DNA of 64,000 nucleotides from an uncultured Eubacteriales bacterium (GTDB lineage Bacteria; Bacillota; Clostridia; Oscillospirales; Acutalibacteraceae), in assembly GCA_934525065.1 (NCBI GenBank), contig CAKSYX010000003.1, positions 47,830-111,829 of the forward strand. The letters are read 5' to 3'. Position numbers and translations under genes: made by a program. The notes under the pieces were generated by a model. That model saw only the letters and a list, made by a program, of their open reading frames with translations, made no database searches and had not been told where the DNA came from. Positions 50,888-59,500 of this stretch are shown here, piece after piece. Position 1 is the stretch's first letter; every line of letters begins with the position of its first letter.

Positions 50888-52204
50888 ATGAGCAAAAAAA
50901 TCATTATTGCCGGTGCAGGCCACGGCGGTCTTATCGCCGGCGCTATTCTTGCAGAAAACGGCTATGATGTTACGGTCTATGAAAGACATATAAAGGACGA
51001 ACTCGGCTACGACTGGGAGGATTCGGTTGAAAGGAAGATTTTTGCCGAGTGCTCACTCCCCGAGCCGAAGGAAAGCGAATACCGCTTTTCCGGCCCGATG
51101 AAGTTCTATAACCCGAACCTCAAAACGCCGCTAACCGTCAAACCGGTCGGCGAAGGCTCGGTCATGATGGAAAGAAAGTATATCTACAAGGTTCTCCTTG
51201 AAAATGCGGAGAAAAAGGGCGTCAAGCTTGTTTTCAACACGGAGATTCTTGAACCGATAACGGACGGACTGCGCGTTGTCGGAATCCGCACCTCTGACGC
51301 AGACGTTTTCGGTGATCTCATTATTGACGCTGCCGGAATCAACTCTCCTCTGAGGAAGAATCTCCCCGTCTGCTGCAATGTTGACCGCGATTACGGCTAC
51401 GGCGAATGCTTCTACGCTTACCGCGCCTATTTTGACAAGCTCCCGGCCGCCGAGCCGGACGTAAAATATGAAGTTTTTCTTCTCCCCGGCGGAGAAAAGG
51501 GAATTTCATGGGTAATTACCGGAGAAGACAGCGTTGACATTCTCATCGGCAGAATGGCTCCGATGTCCCACGCTCAAATTGAAGCCGAGCTTGAAACAAT
51601 GCGCTCGTTCAGTCCGCAAATAGGTCACACTCTCCTGCGCGGCGGAATAACCTGTCAGATACCCGTTCGCCGTCCGCTCTCCGTCATGGTCTGCGACGGC
51701 TACGCCGCAATCGGAGACAGTGCATATATGACGCTGCCCATGACCGGCTCGGGAATCTGCGCTTCAATGCGCGCCGGAAAGCTCCTTGCCGAAGCTGTTC
51801 TTGAGGACAAGAACGATGAGTTTTCGGCAAAGACCCTTTGGGAGTACAACAAAAAATATATCCTTCACCTCGGAATGAACTTTGCCGCAATCGACATCCT
51901 CAAGAACATTTTGCTTTGCACCAAGGTTGACGGCGTTAACTTCCTTTTTGACAAACAAATCATCACGGAAAGCGACATGAGCTTCGGCAAAGGCCACGGT
52001 GGCAATGTCGGTTTTGCCGACATTGCCTCAAGGGCCATCCGCGGCATCGGCAACCTTCCTGTCCTTCTCAGGACCGCAGGGGCTCTCTCAAAGGGCGACA
52101 ATGCCAAAAAGGTCTATAAGCAGATGCCGAAGGAATATGACGAAGCCGCCGTTCTCAAGTGGAAGGATGACGTTCTCGCGGCAACCGCGCTGATGGAAAG
52201 ATAA
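50888..52204 (+). CDS. FAD-dependent oxidoreductase of the geranylgeranyl-reductase-like type (paralogue B)
   Basis: The 438-residue flavoprotein has the opening IIIAGAGHGGLIAGAILA, then LIIDAAGINSPLR near residue 143. SWVITGEDSVDILIGRM is near residue 204 and DGYAAIGDSAYMTLPMTGSG near residue 272. It parallels the protein at 18075-19382 along its whole length (shared AGAGHGGL, DWED, VDILIGR, IPVRRPL, YAA-GDSA blocks). The reaction is unknown; related enzymes reduce isoprenoid double bonds or hydroxylate aromatics. AAGGGG precedes the ATG. The gene is followed by a polyprenyl sugar-phosphate transferase after 85 bases. Confidence 0.82.
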   Translation: MSKKIIIAGAGHGGLIAGAILAENGYDVTVYERHIKDELGYDWEDSVERKIFAECSLPEPKESEYRFSGPMKFYNPNLKTPLTVKPVGEGSVMMERKYIYKVLLENAEKKGVKLVFNTEILEPITDGLRVVGIRTSDADVFGDLIIDAAGINSPLRKNLPVCCNVDRDYGYGECFYAYRAYFDKLPAAEPDVKYEVFLLPGGEKGISWVITGEDSVDILIGRMAPMSHAQIEAELETMRSFSPQIGHTLLRGGITCQIPVRRPLSVMVCDGYAAIGDSAYMTLPMTGSGICASMRAGKLLAEAVLEDKNDEFSAKTLWEYNKKYILHLGMNFAAIDILKNILLCTKVDGVNFLFDKQIITESDMSFGKGHGGNVGFADIASRAIRGIGNLPVLLRTAGALSKGDNAKKVYKQMPKEYDEAAVLKWKDDVLAATALMER

Positions 52205-52289
52205 TTTCGCTTTTCTTTAAGTTATTTATAGCTTTTGGGAATATGCTCATAATAAAAGGAGCAAAATGCGTTGACATTGAGGATACTTT

Positions 52290-53675
52290 ATGATTAAAAA
52301 CAAAAGATATGTGGCAGAGAAGTTGGTTCTCTATCTGTTTAAAATTTTGATCACCGGCGTCTATACATGGGCAATGTACAGATGCTGGACGCGCTATTTC
52401 AACCCGAGCATTCCGACACCGTTCTTCAGGCTCGGTAACTATTTTCTTGCGCTTCTTATTGCATTCACCTACATCACGTTTGTCAAGGTCTACGGCGGCT
52501 TTCAGGTCGGAACGAGTACCCGCTCGGATCTGATTTTCTCTCAGATAATTGCGGTTGCGTTTTTGCAGGCGGCGTCCTACATTGTGTTCTCTCTTCTGAG
52601 CTATCGGCTCGTTTCACTTTGGCCGTTCCTTATCATGTTTCTTGCGTTTTCGGCGTTTTCGGTTTTATGGGTCTTTGCGGTGGATTTTGTATACTATAAA
52701 ATCCACGCGACAAAACGCACCGTGGTTGTTTTCAACAACGTTGACTCATATGTATCCTTGAAGGGAATCAGAAAGCTTGAACGCCGCTTCAAGGTCATCC
52801 GCACTCTCAACTCCGAAAAGACCTCGCTTGAAGAGCTTTTTTCAATCATGGAGAATGCGGACGCGGTCTTCCTCTGCGGTGTTCCCTCAGATTACCGCAA
52901 CGAAGCCGTGAAATATTGCATTGCAAACGGGAAGGTTGCCTACATCAAGCCGAAAATTTCCGACACGATCATCCGCGGCGGAAAAACGATTCAGCTTATG
53001 AATATACCCGTCTACCGTTGCAAACGAAGTGAAGGCAACCTCGTCTATCTTTTCATCAAGCGCCTTGCAGACATCGTTCTTTCCCTTGCCGGAATCATCA
53101 TTCTTTCTCCGCTGTTTTTGCTCGTTGCGCTTGCGATTCGCCTTGACGACGGCGGCCCGGTGTTCTATAAGCAGACGCGTCTCACCATCGGCGGAAAGGA
53201 ATTCAAAATAATCAAGTTCCGCAGTATGCGCGTTGACGCAGAAAAGGACGGCGTTGCGCGCCTTGCAGGTGAGGATGACGACAGAATAACGAAAGTCGGA
53301 AGGTTCATCCGTATGCTGCGCCTTGACGAGCTTCCGCAGATTTTCAACATTCTTTCCGGCTCAATGTCAATTGTCGGCCCGCGCCCGGAGCGTCCGGAAA
53401 TTGCAAAGGAATATGAGGAGCATATTCCGGAGTTTTCGCTTCGTCTTCAGGTCAAGGCAGGACTTACCGGCTACGCGCAGGTTTACGGAAAATATAACAC
53501 TCCGCCATATGACAAGCTCCAAATGGACCTTATGTATATTGCGAACCAGTCGCTCGTTGAAGACCTGCGTCTCATTCTCATGACACTCAAAATTATGTTC
53601 GTTCCCTCAAGCACCGAGGGAATCGGCAAGGAAGGAAGAACCGCCGAACGCGACAGCGGCTCCGAGAAAAAATAA
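52290..53675 (+). CDS. Polyprenyl glycosylphosphotransferase (exopolysaccharide initiating sugar transferase)
   Basis: The 461-residue membrane protein has four or five N-terminal helices (to about residue 140), a nucleotide-binding-like middle domain, and a C-terminal sugar-transferase domain. That domain starts at KRLADIVLSLAGIIILSP near residue 254, followed by KFRSMRVDAE, LDELPQIFNIL, SIVGPRPERPE and GLTGYAQVYGKYN. It moves a sugar phosphate to undecaprenyl phosphate as the first step of a surface glycan. GAGGA precedes the ATG, and an SDR gene begins on the next base after its stop. Confidence 0.9.
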   Translation: MIKNKRYVAEKLVLYLFKILITGVYTWAMYRCWTRYFNPSIPTPFFRLGNYFLALLIAFTYITFVKVYGGFQVGTSTRSDLIFSQIIAVAFLQAASYIVFSLLSYRLVSLWPFLIMFLAFSAFSVLWVFAVDFVYYKIHATKRTVVVFNNVDSYVSLKGIRKLERRFKVIRTLNSEKTSLEELFSIMENADAVFLCGVPSDYRNEAVKYCIANGKVAYIKPKISDTIIRGGKTIQLMNIPVYRCKRSEGNLVYLFIKRLADIVLSLAGIIILSPLFLLVALAIRLDDGGPVFYKQTRLTIGGKEFKIIKFRSMRVDAEKDGVARLAGEDDDRITKVGRFIRMLRLDELPQIFNILSGSMSIVGPRPERPEIAKEYEEHIPEFSLRLQVKAGLTGYAQVYGKYNTPPYDKLQMDLMYIANQSLVEDLRLILMTLKIMFVPSSTEGIGKEGRTAERDSGSEKK

Positions 53676-54467
53676 ATGGAACAGAAAATTGCAATAGTCA
53701 CCGGCGCAAGCAGCGGAATCGGCCTTGCAACAGCCGGAAAGCTTTCGCAAAACGGATATAAGGTCTATTCCCTCAGCCGCAGCGGAAAAAGCGAAGGCTC
53801 TGTCAGCGGAATGTCCTGCAACGTCACAAGCGAAGAGCAGGTTGAATCCGCCTTCAAGGCCGTTTTTGAAAAGGAAGGAAGGATTGACCTTCTTGTGAAC
53901 AACGCAGGCTTCGGAATTTCCGGCGCGGTTGAGTTCACAGAGCTTTCCCAGGCAAAAAAACAGTTTGATGTCAACTTTTTCGGCTGCTTTGTTTGCTGCA
54001 AGGCCGTCTGCAAATACATGAGGAAAAACGGCGGCGGAAAAATAATCAACATCAGCTCAATGGCGGCTCCGCTTTCGATTCCGTTCCAGGCGTTTTACTC
54101 CGCTTCAAAAAGTGCGGTCAACTCCCTGACCCTTGCGCTCGCCAACGAGCTGCGTCCGTTTAATATCGGCGTCTGCGCCTTCATGCCCGGCGACGTAAAG
54201 ACCGCTTTCACCTCTCAAAGGGAAAAGCAGGAGAGCGGCTCCGAGGTCTACGGTGAAACGATCAAAAAGAGCCTTGAGCAAATGGAAAAAGACGAGCAAA
54301 ACGGAATGAGTCCGGAAAAAATTGCCGACGCGGTTTGCCTCCTTGCCAAGAGGAAACACCCAAAGCCGCTTTCAACGACCGGAATAAACTATAAATGCTT
54401 TGCAGTTCTTTCAAAAATTCTTCCGATGTCTGCGGTCAACCGCATTGTCGGTATGATATACAGCTGA
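53676..54467 (+). CDS. Short-chain dehydrogenase/reductase
   Basis: The 263-residue protein has the cofactor motif TGASSGIG at residue 9, NNAG near residue 74, the catalytic Ser in INISSMAAPLS near residue 126, and YSASK near residue 139. It is a classical SDR with a C-terminal extension. Substrate is unknown. It begins one base after the sugar transferase stop, so co-translation is likely and a lipid or sugar substrate is possible. Confidence 0.88.
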   Translation: MEQKIAIVTGASSGIGLATAGKLSQNGYKVYSLSRSGKSEGSVSGMSCNVTSEEQVESAFKAVFEKEGRIDLLVNNAGFGISGAVEFTELSQAKKQFDVNFFGCFVCCKAVCKYMRKNGGGKIINISSMAAPLSIPFQAFYSASKSAVNSLTLALANELRPFNIGVCAFMPGDVKTAFTSQREKQESGSEVYGETIKKSLEQMEKDEQNGMSPEKIADAVCLLAKRKHPKPLSTTGINYKCFAVLSKILPMSAVNRIVGMIYS

Positions 54468-54499
54468 CAAAACTGTTTTATAAAACGGCAGGTGATATT

Positions 54500-55558
54500 A
54501 TGTACACAGAACCGAACGGATACGGCCAAAATCAATCGCCCTACGGCTCAAACGGCAGTCCTTGCGGCGGCTACACGCCCTACGGTGCGCCCGAGCCGTG
54601 GCTGGTTGGCGCAAAAAAGCGCGAAAAAGGGGCACTGTTCTTTCAGGGTCTTTTCGGCGGGGGAGCGTTGCTTTGCACAATCGGCGTTCAGTATATAATC
54701 ATTTTCATTATGATGGCTTTGAACGTTTATGAAACAAAGTATCTGACTGATTCAATATTTCAATACGGTGTTGATATAATCACAACACTGCTTTCAATTC
54801 TGCTGCCGTTTCTGCTTTTCGGAAAGGCACTTCAAAAACGCAGCCAAATCGCGGAGCTTCTTCCGCTCGGTGCGCCGAAAAAGAAAAGCCTTTTCTTCCT
54901 CGCAATTCCGGCGGGAATGGGGCTTTGCATGGTTGCGAACATTGCAACAAGCTATCTGACTACCTTTGCTTCGGCCGCAGGCGTTGAGCTTTCTTCGCCG
55001 GAGCTTGCGATGCCGGGCGGTTTTCTCGGCGTTCTGACGGCGTTCTGCCGCGTTGCCGTTGTTGCGGCTGTGGTTGAAGAGCTTGCCTTCCGCGGTGTGA
55101 TAATGCAGAATCTTCGCCCGTTCGGCGACGGCTTTGCAATTGTTATGTCCGCAATCGTTTTTGCTTTCATGCACGGAAACCTTGTTCAGGCTCCCTTCGC
55201 CCTCATCGCAGGCTGTGCTCTCGGCTATATTGCAATCAAAACCGGTTCGCTCTGGACTTCGATCGTTGTCCATGCACTCAACAATTCGATTTCGCTGATT
55301 ATTTCATACCTCGGCCAAAGCATGGAAAAAGAGGCGCTTACTATCCTTTCGGCAGTCATTATCTACGGACTTATTATCATCGGCGTGCCCTGCTTTATTG
55401 CTTTTGCGGTCAAGGCAAACCGCGGCAACGAGCCGAGACCGGGCCGAACGCTCACTTCCGGCCCGGCGAAGTCACTCGCTTACCTCAGTGCACCGACAAT
55501 GATAGTTGTAGTTATTATAATGCTTTACACAACGTCAAAATTTGTAAGTCTGAGGTAA
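54500..55558 (+). CDS. CPBP-family intramembrane protease (CAAX-protease-like)
   Basis: The 352-residue protein has a Gly/Pro/Tyr-rich cytoplasmic N-terminus (about 40 residues: YGQNQSPYGSNGSP...) and seven or so membrane helices. The CPBP motifs are VVEELAFRG near residue 195, FAFMHGNLV near residue 219 and VHALNN near residue 257. Members cut or bind membrane substrates and can give bacteriocin immunity. AGGTGAT precedes the ATG at 54500; the frame upstream is read through the SDR gene end. Confidence 0.88.
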   Translation: MYTEPNGYGQNQSPYGSNGSPCGGYTPYGAPEPWLVGAKKREKGALFFQGLFGGGALLCTIGVQYIIIFIMMALNVYETKYLTDSIFQYGVDIITTLLSILLPFLLFGKALQKRSQIAELLPLGAPKKKSLFFLAIPAGMGLCMVANIATSYLTTFASAAGVELSSPELAMPGGFLGVLTAFCRVAVVAAVVEELAFRGVIMQNLRPFGDGFAIVMSAIVFAFMHGNLVQAPFALIAGCALGYIAIKTGSLWTSIVVHALNNSISLIISYLGQSMEKEALTILSAVIIYGLIIIGVPCFIAFAVKANRGNEPRPGRTLTSGPAKSLAYLSAPTMIVVVIIMLYTTSKFVSLR

Positions 55559-55565
55559 AGTTAAG

Positions 55566-56009
55566 TTGGAAAACAAAAGGTTATTCATGGAACGCGCCCT
55601 TGAAAAGGCGAAAGAGGCTTTCGCCGACGGAGAAATACCTGTCGGCGCAGTCGTTGTGAGGAACGGAAAAATAATCGGTGAGGGACGTAACCGCCGTGAA
55701 AAAGCGAAATCCGCTCTGGCTCACGCAGAGATTGAAGCACTCCACAACGCCGCGCAGGCACTCGGCGACTGGCGGCTTTCAGGCTGCGAGCTTTATGTTA
55801 CGCTTGAGCCTTGCATAATGTGCTGCGGAGCAATAATCGGCGCAAGAATAGACCGCCTTGTTTTCGGCGCGTATGACGAAACTGCCGGCGCGGTCATCAG
55901 CCGTGCGGATGTTACGGAGGACTTTGGGGCGAAAATTCAGGTTATCGGCGGATATATGGAAAGCGAATGCAAGAAGCTTCTGTCCTCTTTTTTCAAAAAT
56001 TTGCGCTGA
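55566..56009 (+). CDS. tadA: tRNA(Arg) adenosine-34 deaminase
   Basis: The enzyme makes inosine at the wobble base of tRNA-Arg(ACG). The 147-residue product has the zinc deaminase motifs HAEIEAL near residue 53 (His ligand and catalytic Glu) and PCIMCCGA near residue 83 (Cys ligands). The TTG at 55566 is read as start because GAGGTAAAG lies just before it and the family N-terminus (FMERALEKAKEAFADGEIPVGAVVV) follows. It is 7 bases behind the protease gene. Confidence 0.93.
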   Translation: MENKRLFMERALEKAKEAFADGEIPVGAVVVRNGKIIGEGRNRREKAKSALAHAEIEALHNAAQALGDWRLSGCELYVTLEPCIMCCGAIIGARIDRLVFGAYDETAGAVISRADVTEDFGAKIQVIGGYMESECKKLLSSFFKNLR

Positions 56010-56141
56010 AAAATTACAACGAAATCGCTGAAATTTAATAACAATTGAGTCATAATTCAACTAATTACCCTTTAGCTGTCGATTTACACAAATCGGCGGC
56101 GATTTTTTTGGTTAATTTTATCTTTTTTAATTCTTTTTCTC

Positions 56142-56170
56142 TTGACATTTGTCGCTTACGGTGATATATT
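56142..56170 (+). promoter_or_regulatory. Promoter of the marR-surface protein-ABC operon
   Basis: TTGACA (56142-56147), 17 bases, TATATT (56165-56170). The -10 box overlaps the first base of an inverted repeat that looks like the regulator's own operator. Confidence 0.85.
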
Positions 56171-56209
56171 ACTTAACACTGTGAAGCTTTTATTTCATAG
56201 TGTTAAGTA
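56170..56209 (+). promoter_or_regulatory. Inverted-repeat operator, probably for the MarR protein
   Basis: TACTTAACACTGTGAA (56170-56185) is repeated inverted at 56194-56209 (TTCATAGTGTTAAGTA) with one mismatch and an 8-base gap. It lies over the transcription start just after the -10 box, the expected place for MarR autorepression. Confidence 0.75.
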
Positions 56210-56232
56210 TTTGTTCAAAAGGAGGGAAAGTT

Positions 56233-56733
56233 TTGAACAGGAACGATCTTCTTGACAACATTATTTCAACCTTTGCAATGATCAACCGCGACGGTGCTTT
56301 TCAGTCGCTTCAAAAAAAGCTCAAGGGCGAAAATGTTCTTCTTGCCCGCCTTTTTGAAACCGGCGGAAAAAGCACACCCGGAGCTTTGGCCGATTTTCTT
56401 GACATCACCGCCTCAAGGGTCACGGCGATTCTCCACGCCCTTGAAAAAAAGGAGCTTGTTTCGCGCGTTTCAAACGGAACGGACAGAAGGAAGGTTACCG
56501 TTGAAATCACCGAAAAAGGGAAAAAGGCTGTTGAAGGCTTGAAAACCGAAGCACTCCACCGCTCTCAGGTGATCATAGACAGGATCGGAGAGAATGACAC
56601 TCATGAATTTCTGCGCATAATGAATAAGATAATAGAAATTGAAAAATACGGCTGCGAAAAAGCGGAAGGTAAAGACACCGACCGGAAAACAGATTCTCAG
56701 CCGGAGAAAGAAGAGGTGAACAAAATTGAGTAA
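56233..56733 (+). CDS. MarR-family transcriptional regulator
   Basis: The 166-residue protein starts with TTG after a GGAGGG site. The winged-helix domain spans about residues 35-110: GGKSTPGALADFLDITASRV, TAILHALEKKELVSRV, then the wing sequence NGTDRRKVTVEITEKGKKAV with the conserved DRR. The C-terminus is charged (EGKDTDRKTDSQPEKEE). It very likely represses its own operon by binding 56170-56209. The signal is unknown; the downstream transporter suggests a toxic compound or antibiotic. Confidence 0.9.
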   Translation: MNRNDLLDNIISTFAMINRDGAFQSLQKKLKGENVLLARLFETGGKSTPGALADFLDITASRVTAILHALEKKELVSRVSNGTDRRKVTVEITEKGKKAVEGLKTEALHRSQVIIDRIGENDTHEFLRIMNKIIEIEKYGCEKAEGKDTDRKTDSQPEKEEVNKIE

Positions 56734-59497
56734 AAAAGCAAAAAGCATTTTCTGCGTTCTTCTTTCGCTTTGCATGGCCTTTTCGGTCTGCCTGCCCGGC
56801 TTTGCCGCAGTCAGCTATCCGAGCGGCGTTACAAACGAAAGCGCAGCAAAAGCCGCTGAAGGCACGGATAAGCTGGTTGAAAACGCGGCGGTCTCCTTTA
56901 AAGGAAAATCGCTTCGCTCGCTCGTTCTTCCGGAGCTTTTCAGCGATGAAGCTCTTTCACGGTTTTTGACCGGAATTTACTCAAAGCTTGAAGAAAGCAG
57001 CAAATCGCTTTCAAGGCTCGGAATTGACATCACACCCGCGGGGGTTGCAAACGGACTTTCAAATTACCCGTCCGTTGCAAAGGCACTCAAAAACGCCTCC
57101 TCATGGGCAGAACTTGATTTAAGCTCGGCGCACTGGGGTGTTAAAGACAAGTATGATTTTTCGGCAGCCGTTTCCGCAATGCTTGCTGTGTTCAACGACG
57201 TTCTGTATACCGTTTTGTGCAGCGGCTCATATAAGGTCGGTCCGTTCACGTTCAAGGGCTCAAACGGCTATGAAAACGGACTTGTTGCAATGCTCTTTGC
57301 GCTCGGCTGTTCATGGTACGAAGAACCGGCAACGTTTTATGCAGAGGCCGCAGAGAACAGAGCCATGATGATCTATAACATCGCGCTTTCGCTGTTCTCG
57401 CTGCTTGAGGATGTGCTTGACGCTCCGGCAATGAAGCTTTCGGAAACCCTGCCGAACCTTGCGCATTACATCAAGGACGGCGGCCTTGAATATTCGGTCA
57501 ACGAGCTGCTCAAGCCGTTTTCACTCCACATCGGCAACATTGTCTCGCTCTTCAGCGGGTCGCAGATGCTCAGCCTTTTGATGTTCCTTCAGGACAACAA
57601 AAAATACACCACAAACTTCAGCGAAAACATCAACACCGTTCTTGCAGACATGGCCTCAAGTTCAGACCTGAAGCTTGCGGAAATTGACCTTGACACGCTC
57701 AAGAGCTGCGGAACGGAAAAGGACGGCTACGTTGAAGCCAACATCGGCGAAAGCTTCACAATGCTTTCACGCTGGCTTATAGACACCGCAAAGCTCAATG
57801 AAGATAAGCTGACCGAGATGCTTTCAGGTGACAAAGAAATGAAAGACCTTCTTCCGGCGGTCAGGAATTTTCTTAAAAAAGACACCGATGAGCTGTTTTC
57901 AACTCTCGTTTCGCTTCTGACGGCAAAAACGGGCAGCGAGCTTGACTATGAATGGACGCAAAAGGAGTTCACCGCAACCTCCGTCAGCTATACCGCAAAC
58001 CTCGGACAGGAAAAATATCAGCGCGTTCTTGACGGAATCGACAGCGTGATAAATGAATTTCTCGTTGAATTCGGTGACGGAAAAAGCCTAAAATCTACGC
58101 TCAGAAGCACGATTTATTCCGGCACAACGCTCGCCGCTCTGGCAAAAGGCCTTTACTCAAAGCTTGACGATGAAAAGACAAAGGAAGCACTTTCCGCCCT
58201 CGGAATCGGTGTCAGCCCGTATTCGGTAGGCCGCGCACTGAGCAGCCGCGGCTTCTATTCAGCCGGAAGCTGCCTTTCAGGCTGTTATAAATGGTCAAAC
58301 GTCAAGGAAGCAAGCCTTGCAGCCTGCTTTGGTATTGACGGCAGAGAGAGCTTTGAAAAAGCACTCGTTGCTCTTCTCGCTCCGCTTGAGAGCGTCCTTG
58401 AGGTTTTCCTCGCGAACGGAACGCTGGAGGTTCTCGGCTCCGTGAACATTCCCGGAACGAACGGCTACAACACAGCAGTCATTCCGCTGCTTGAAGCGCT
58501 CGGCTGCCCGGAAAAGAGCATCCTGACCTATAAAGAATATGTCAAAGGAAAGGGCAGCGACAAAATCATCACCGCGGTGACAACGCCTGTTCTTGACCTT
58601 GTTGACAGGCTTTGCAAAAAGCCGGTATATACGCTCTGCGATATCCTGCCGAATATGATTTACTTCATTTCAAACGGTTCGCTCAATCAGTGCCTCAATA
58701 ACCTTACAGACCCGATAACAAGGCTGCTCGATTCCTTCGGGCTCAAGCTTTCCGACCTCGGCGTTGACCTTTCGGAGCTTGAAAGAACCGATCTGCTGAA
58801 CGAAGCGGCAAAGGCTATTCCAAAAATGGCGAAGAACACGCTCATTCTTCCGAAGCCCGACCTCAAATCGCTCGCCGGAATCGGCACACTCACCGAATTT
58901 CAGAGCAAGCGCACCCACTCCGGCTCCGCGGCAAAGGTATACGCCGTGAAGTCTGACAAAACCGCGGTTCTCATCACGATTCTCAGATACTTTGTCGGCG
59001 CGGTCAAAGACGAGAGGAACAGCGGCACTCTGAGCAAAATGATGGCACCCAAAAAGGGGCAGGAAAACGATATGTTCGCCCAGTATTCCTCGGGAATCGG
59101 CGAGCAGATGAACAGCATGAGCGTTGATGAAGCAATTGAATGGCTCTATAAGCTCTTCTTCCGCGAAAGAGCGGTTGAAGAAACCACAGGCGAATATGTC
59201 TATGACAAAGAGATCATCTACCATGAAGAAGAAACAACCGACAAGCGCGTTATCGCGGCACCGATCATAATCGTTCTTGTCATTCTCATCGCAATTGCAA
59301 TCATCAAGCGCGAAAAGCTGCGCAGCCATTTTGACGAGCGCAGCCGAAAGAGAGCCGAAAGAAAAGCCCAAAAGCAAAAAGAGCTTGACGCGGCGGTTGA
59401 AAAGTTCATGGCTGAAAGAGACGCAAAAGCAGCCGAAAAAGCGGCAGCCGGTTCAAAAACAGCAGAGCCGGAAAAAGAAGCTAACAAGGAGGCGTAA
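56726..59497 (+). CDS. Large membrane-anchored surface protein with an internal duplication, unknown family
   Basis: The 923-residue protein starts with TTG and overlaps marR by 8 bases. It has a signal peptide (about 1-28) and a long extracytoplasmic region. A single C-terminal membrane helix follows (IIIVLVILIAIAII, near residues 842-860), with a 60-residue highly charged cytoplasmic tail. The outer part contains two related blocks, about residues 64-275 and 453-675. They share IYSKLEE/LYSKLDD, LGIDITPAGVANGLS/LGIGVSPYSVGRALS, SNGYENGL..ALGC/TNGYNTAV..ALGC and LPNLAHYI/LPNMIYFI. I do not recognise the domain. Position before a MacB-like transporter suggests it captures or delivers that transporter's substrate, or signals to it. 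Confidence 0.75.
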   Translation: MSKKAKSIFCVLLSLCMAFSVCLPGFAAVSYPSGVTNESAAKAAEGTDKLVENAAVSFKGKSLRSLVLPELFSDEALSRFLTGIYSKLEESSKSLSRLGIDITPAGVANGLSNYPSVAKALKNASSWAELDLSSAHWGVKDKYDFSAAVSAMLAVFNDVLYTVLCSGSYKVGPFTFKGSNGYENGLVAMLFALGCSWYEEPATFYAEAAENRAMMIYNIALSLFSLLEDVLDAPAMKLSETLPNLAHYIKDGGLEYSVNELLKPFSLHIGNIVSLFSGSQMLSLLMFLQDNKKYTTNFSENINTVLADMASSSDLKLAEIDLDTLKSCGTEKDGYVEANIGESFTMLSRWLIDTAKLNEDKLTEMLSGDKEMKDLLPAVRNFLKKDTDELFSTLVSLLTAKTGSELDYEWTQKEFTATSVSYTANLGQEKYQRVLDGIDSVINEFLVEFGDGKSLKSTLRSTIYSGTTLAALAKGLYSKLDDEKTKEALSALGIGVSPYSVGRALSSRGFYSAGSCLSGCYKWSNVKEASLAACFGIDGRESFEKALVALLAPLESVLEVFLANGTLEVLGSVNIPGTNGYNTAVIPLLEALGCPEKSILTYKEYVKGKGSDKIITAVTTPVLDLVDRLCKKPVYTLCDILPNMIYFISNGSLNQCLNNLTDPITRLLDSFGLKLSDLGVDLSELERTDLLNEAAKAIPKMAKNTLILPKPDLKSLAGIGTLTEFQSKRTHSGSAAKVYAVKSDKTAVLITILRYFVGAVKDERNSGTLSKMMAPKKGQENDMFAQYSSGIGEQMNSMSVDEAIEWLYKLFFRERAVEETTGEYVYDKEIIYHEEETTDKRVIAAPIIIVLVILIAIAIIKREKLRSHFDERSRKRAERKAQKQKELDAAVEKFMAERDAKAAEKAAAGSKTAEPEKEANKEA

Positions 59498-59500
59498 CAA

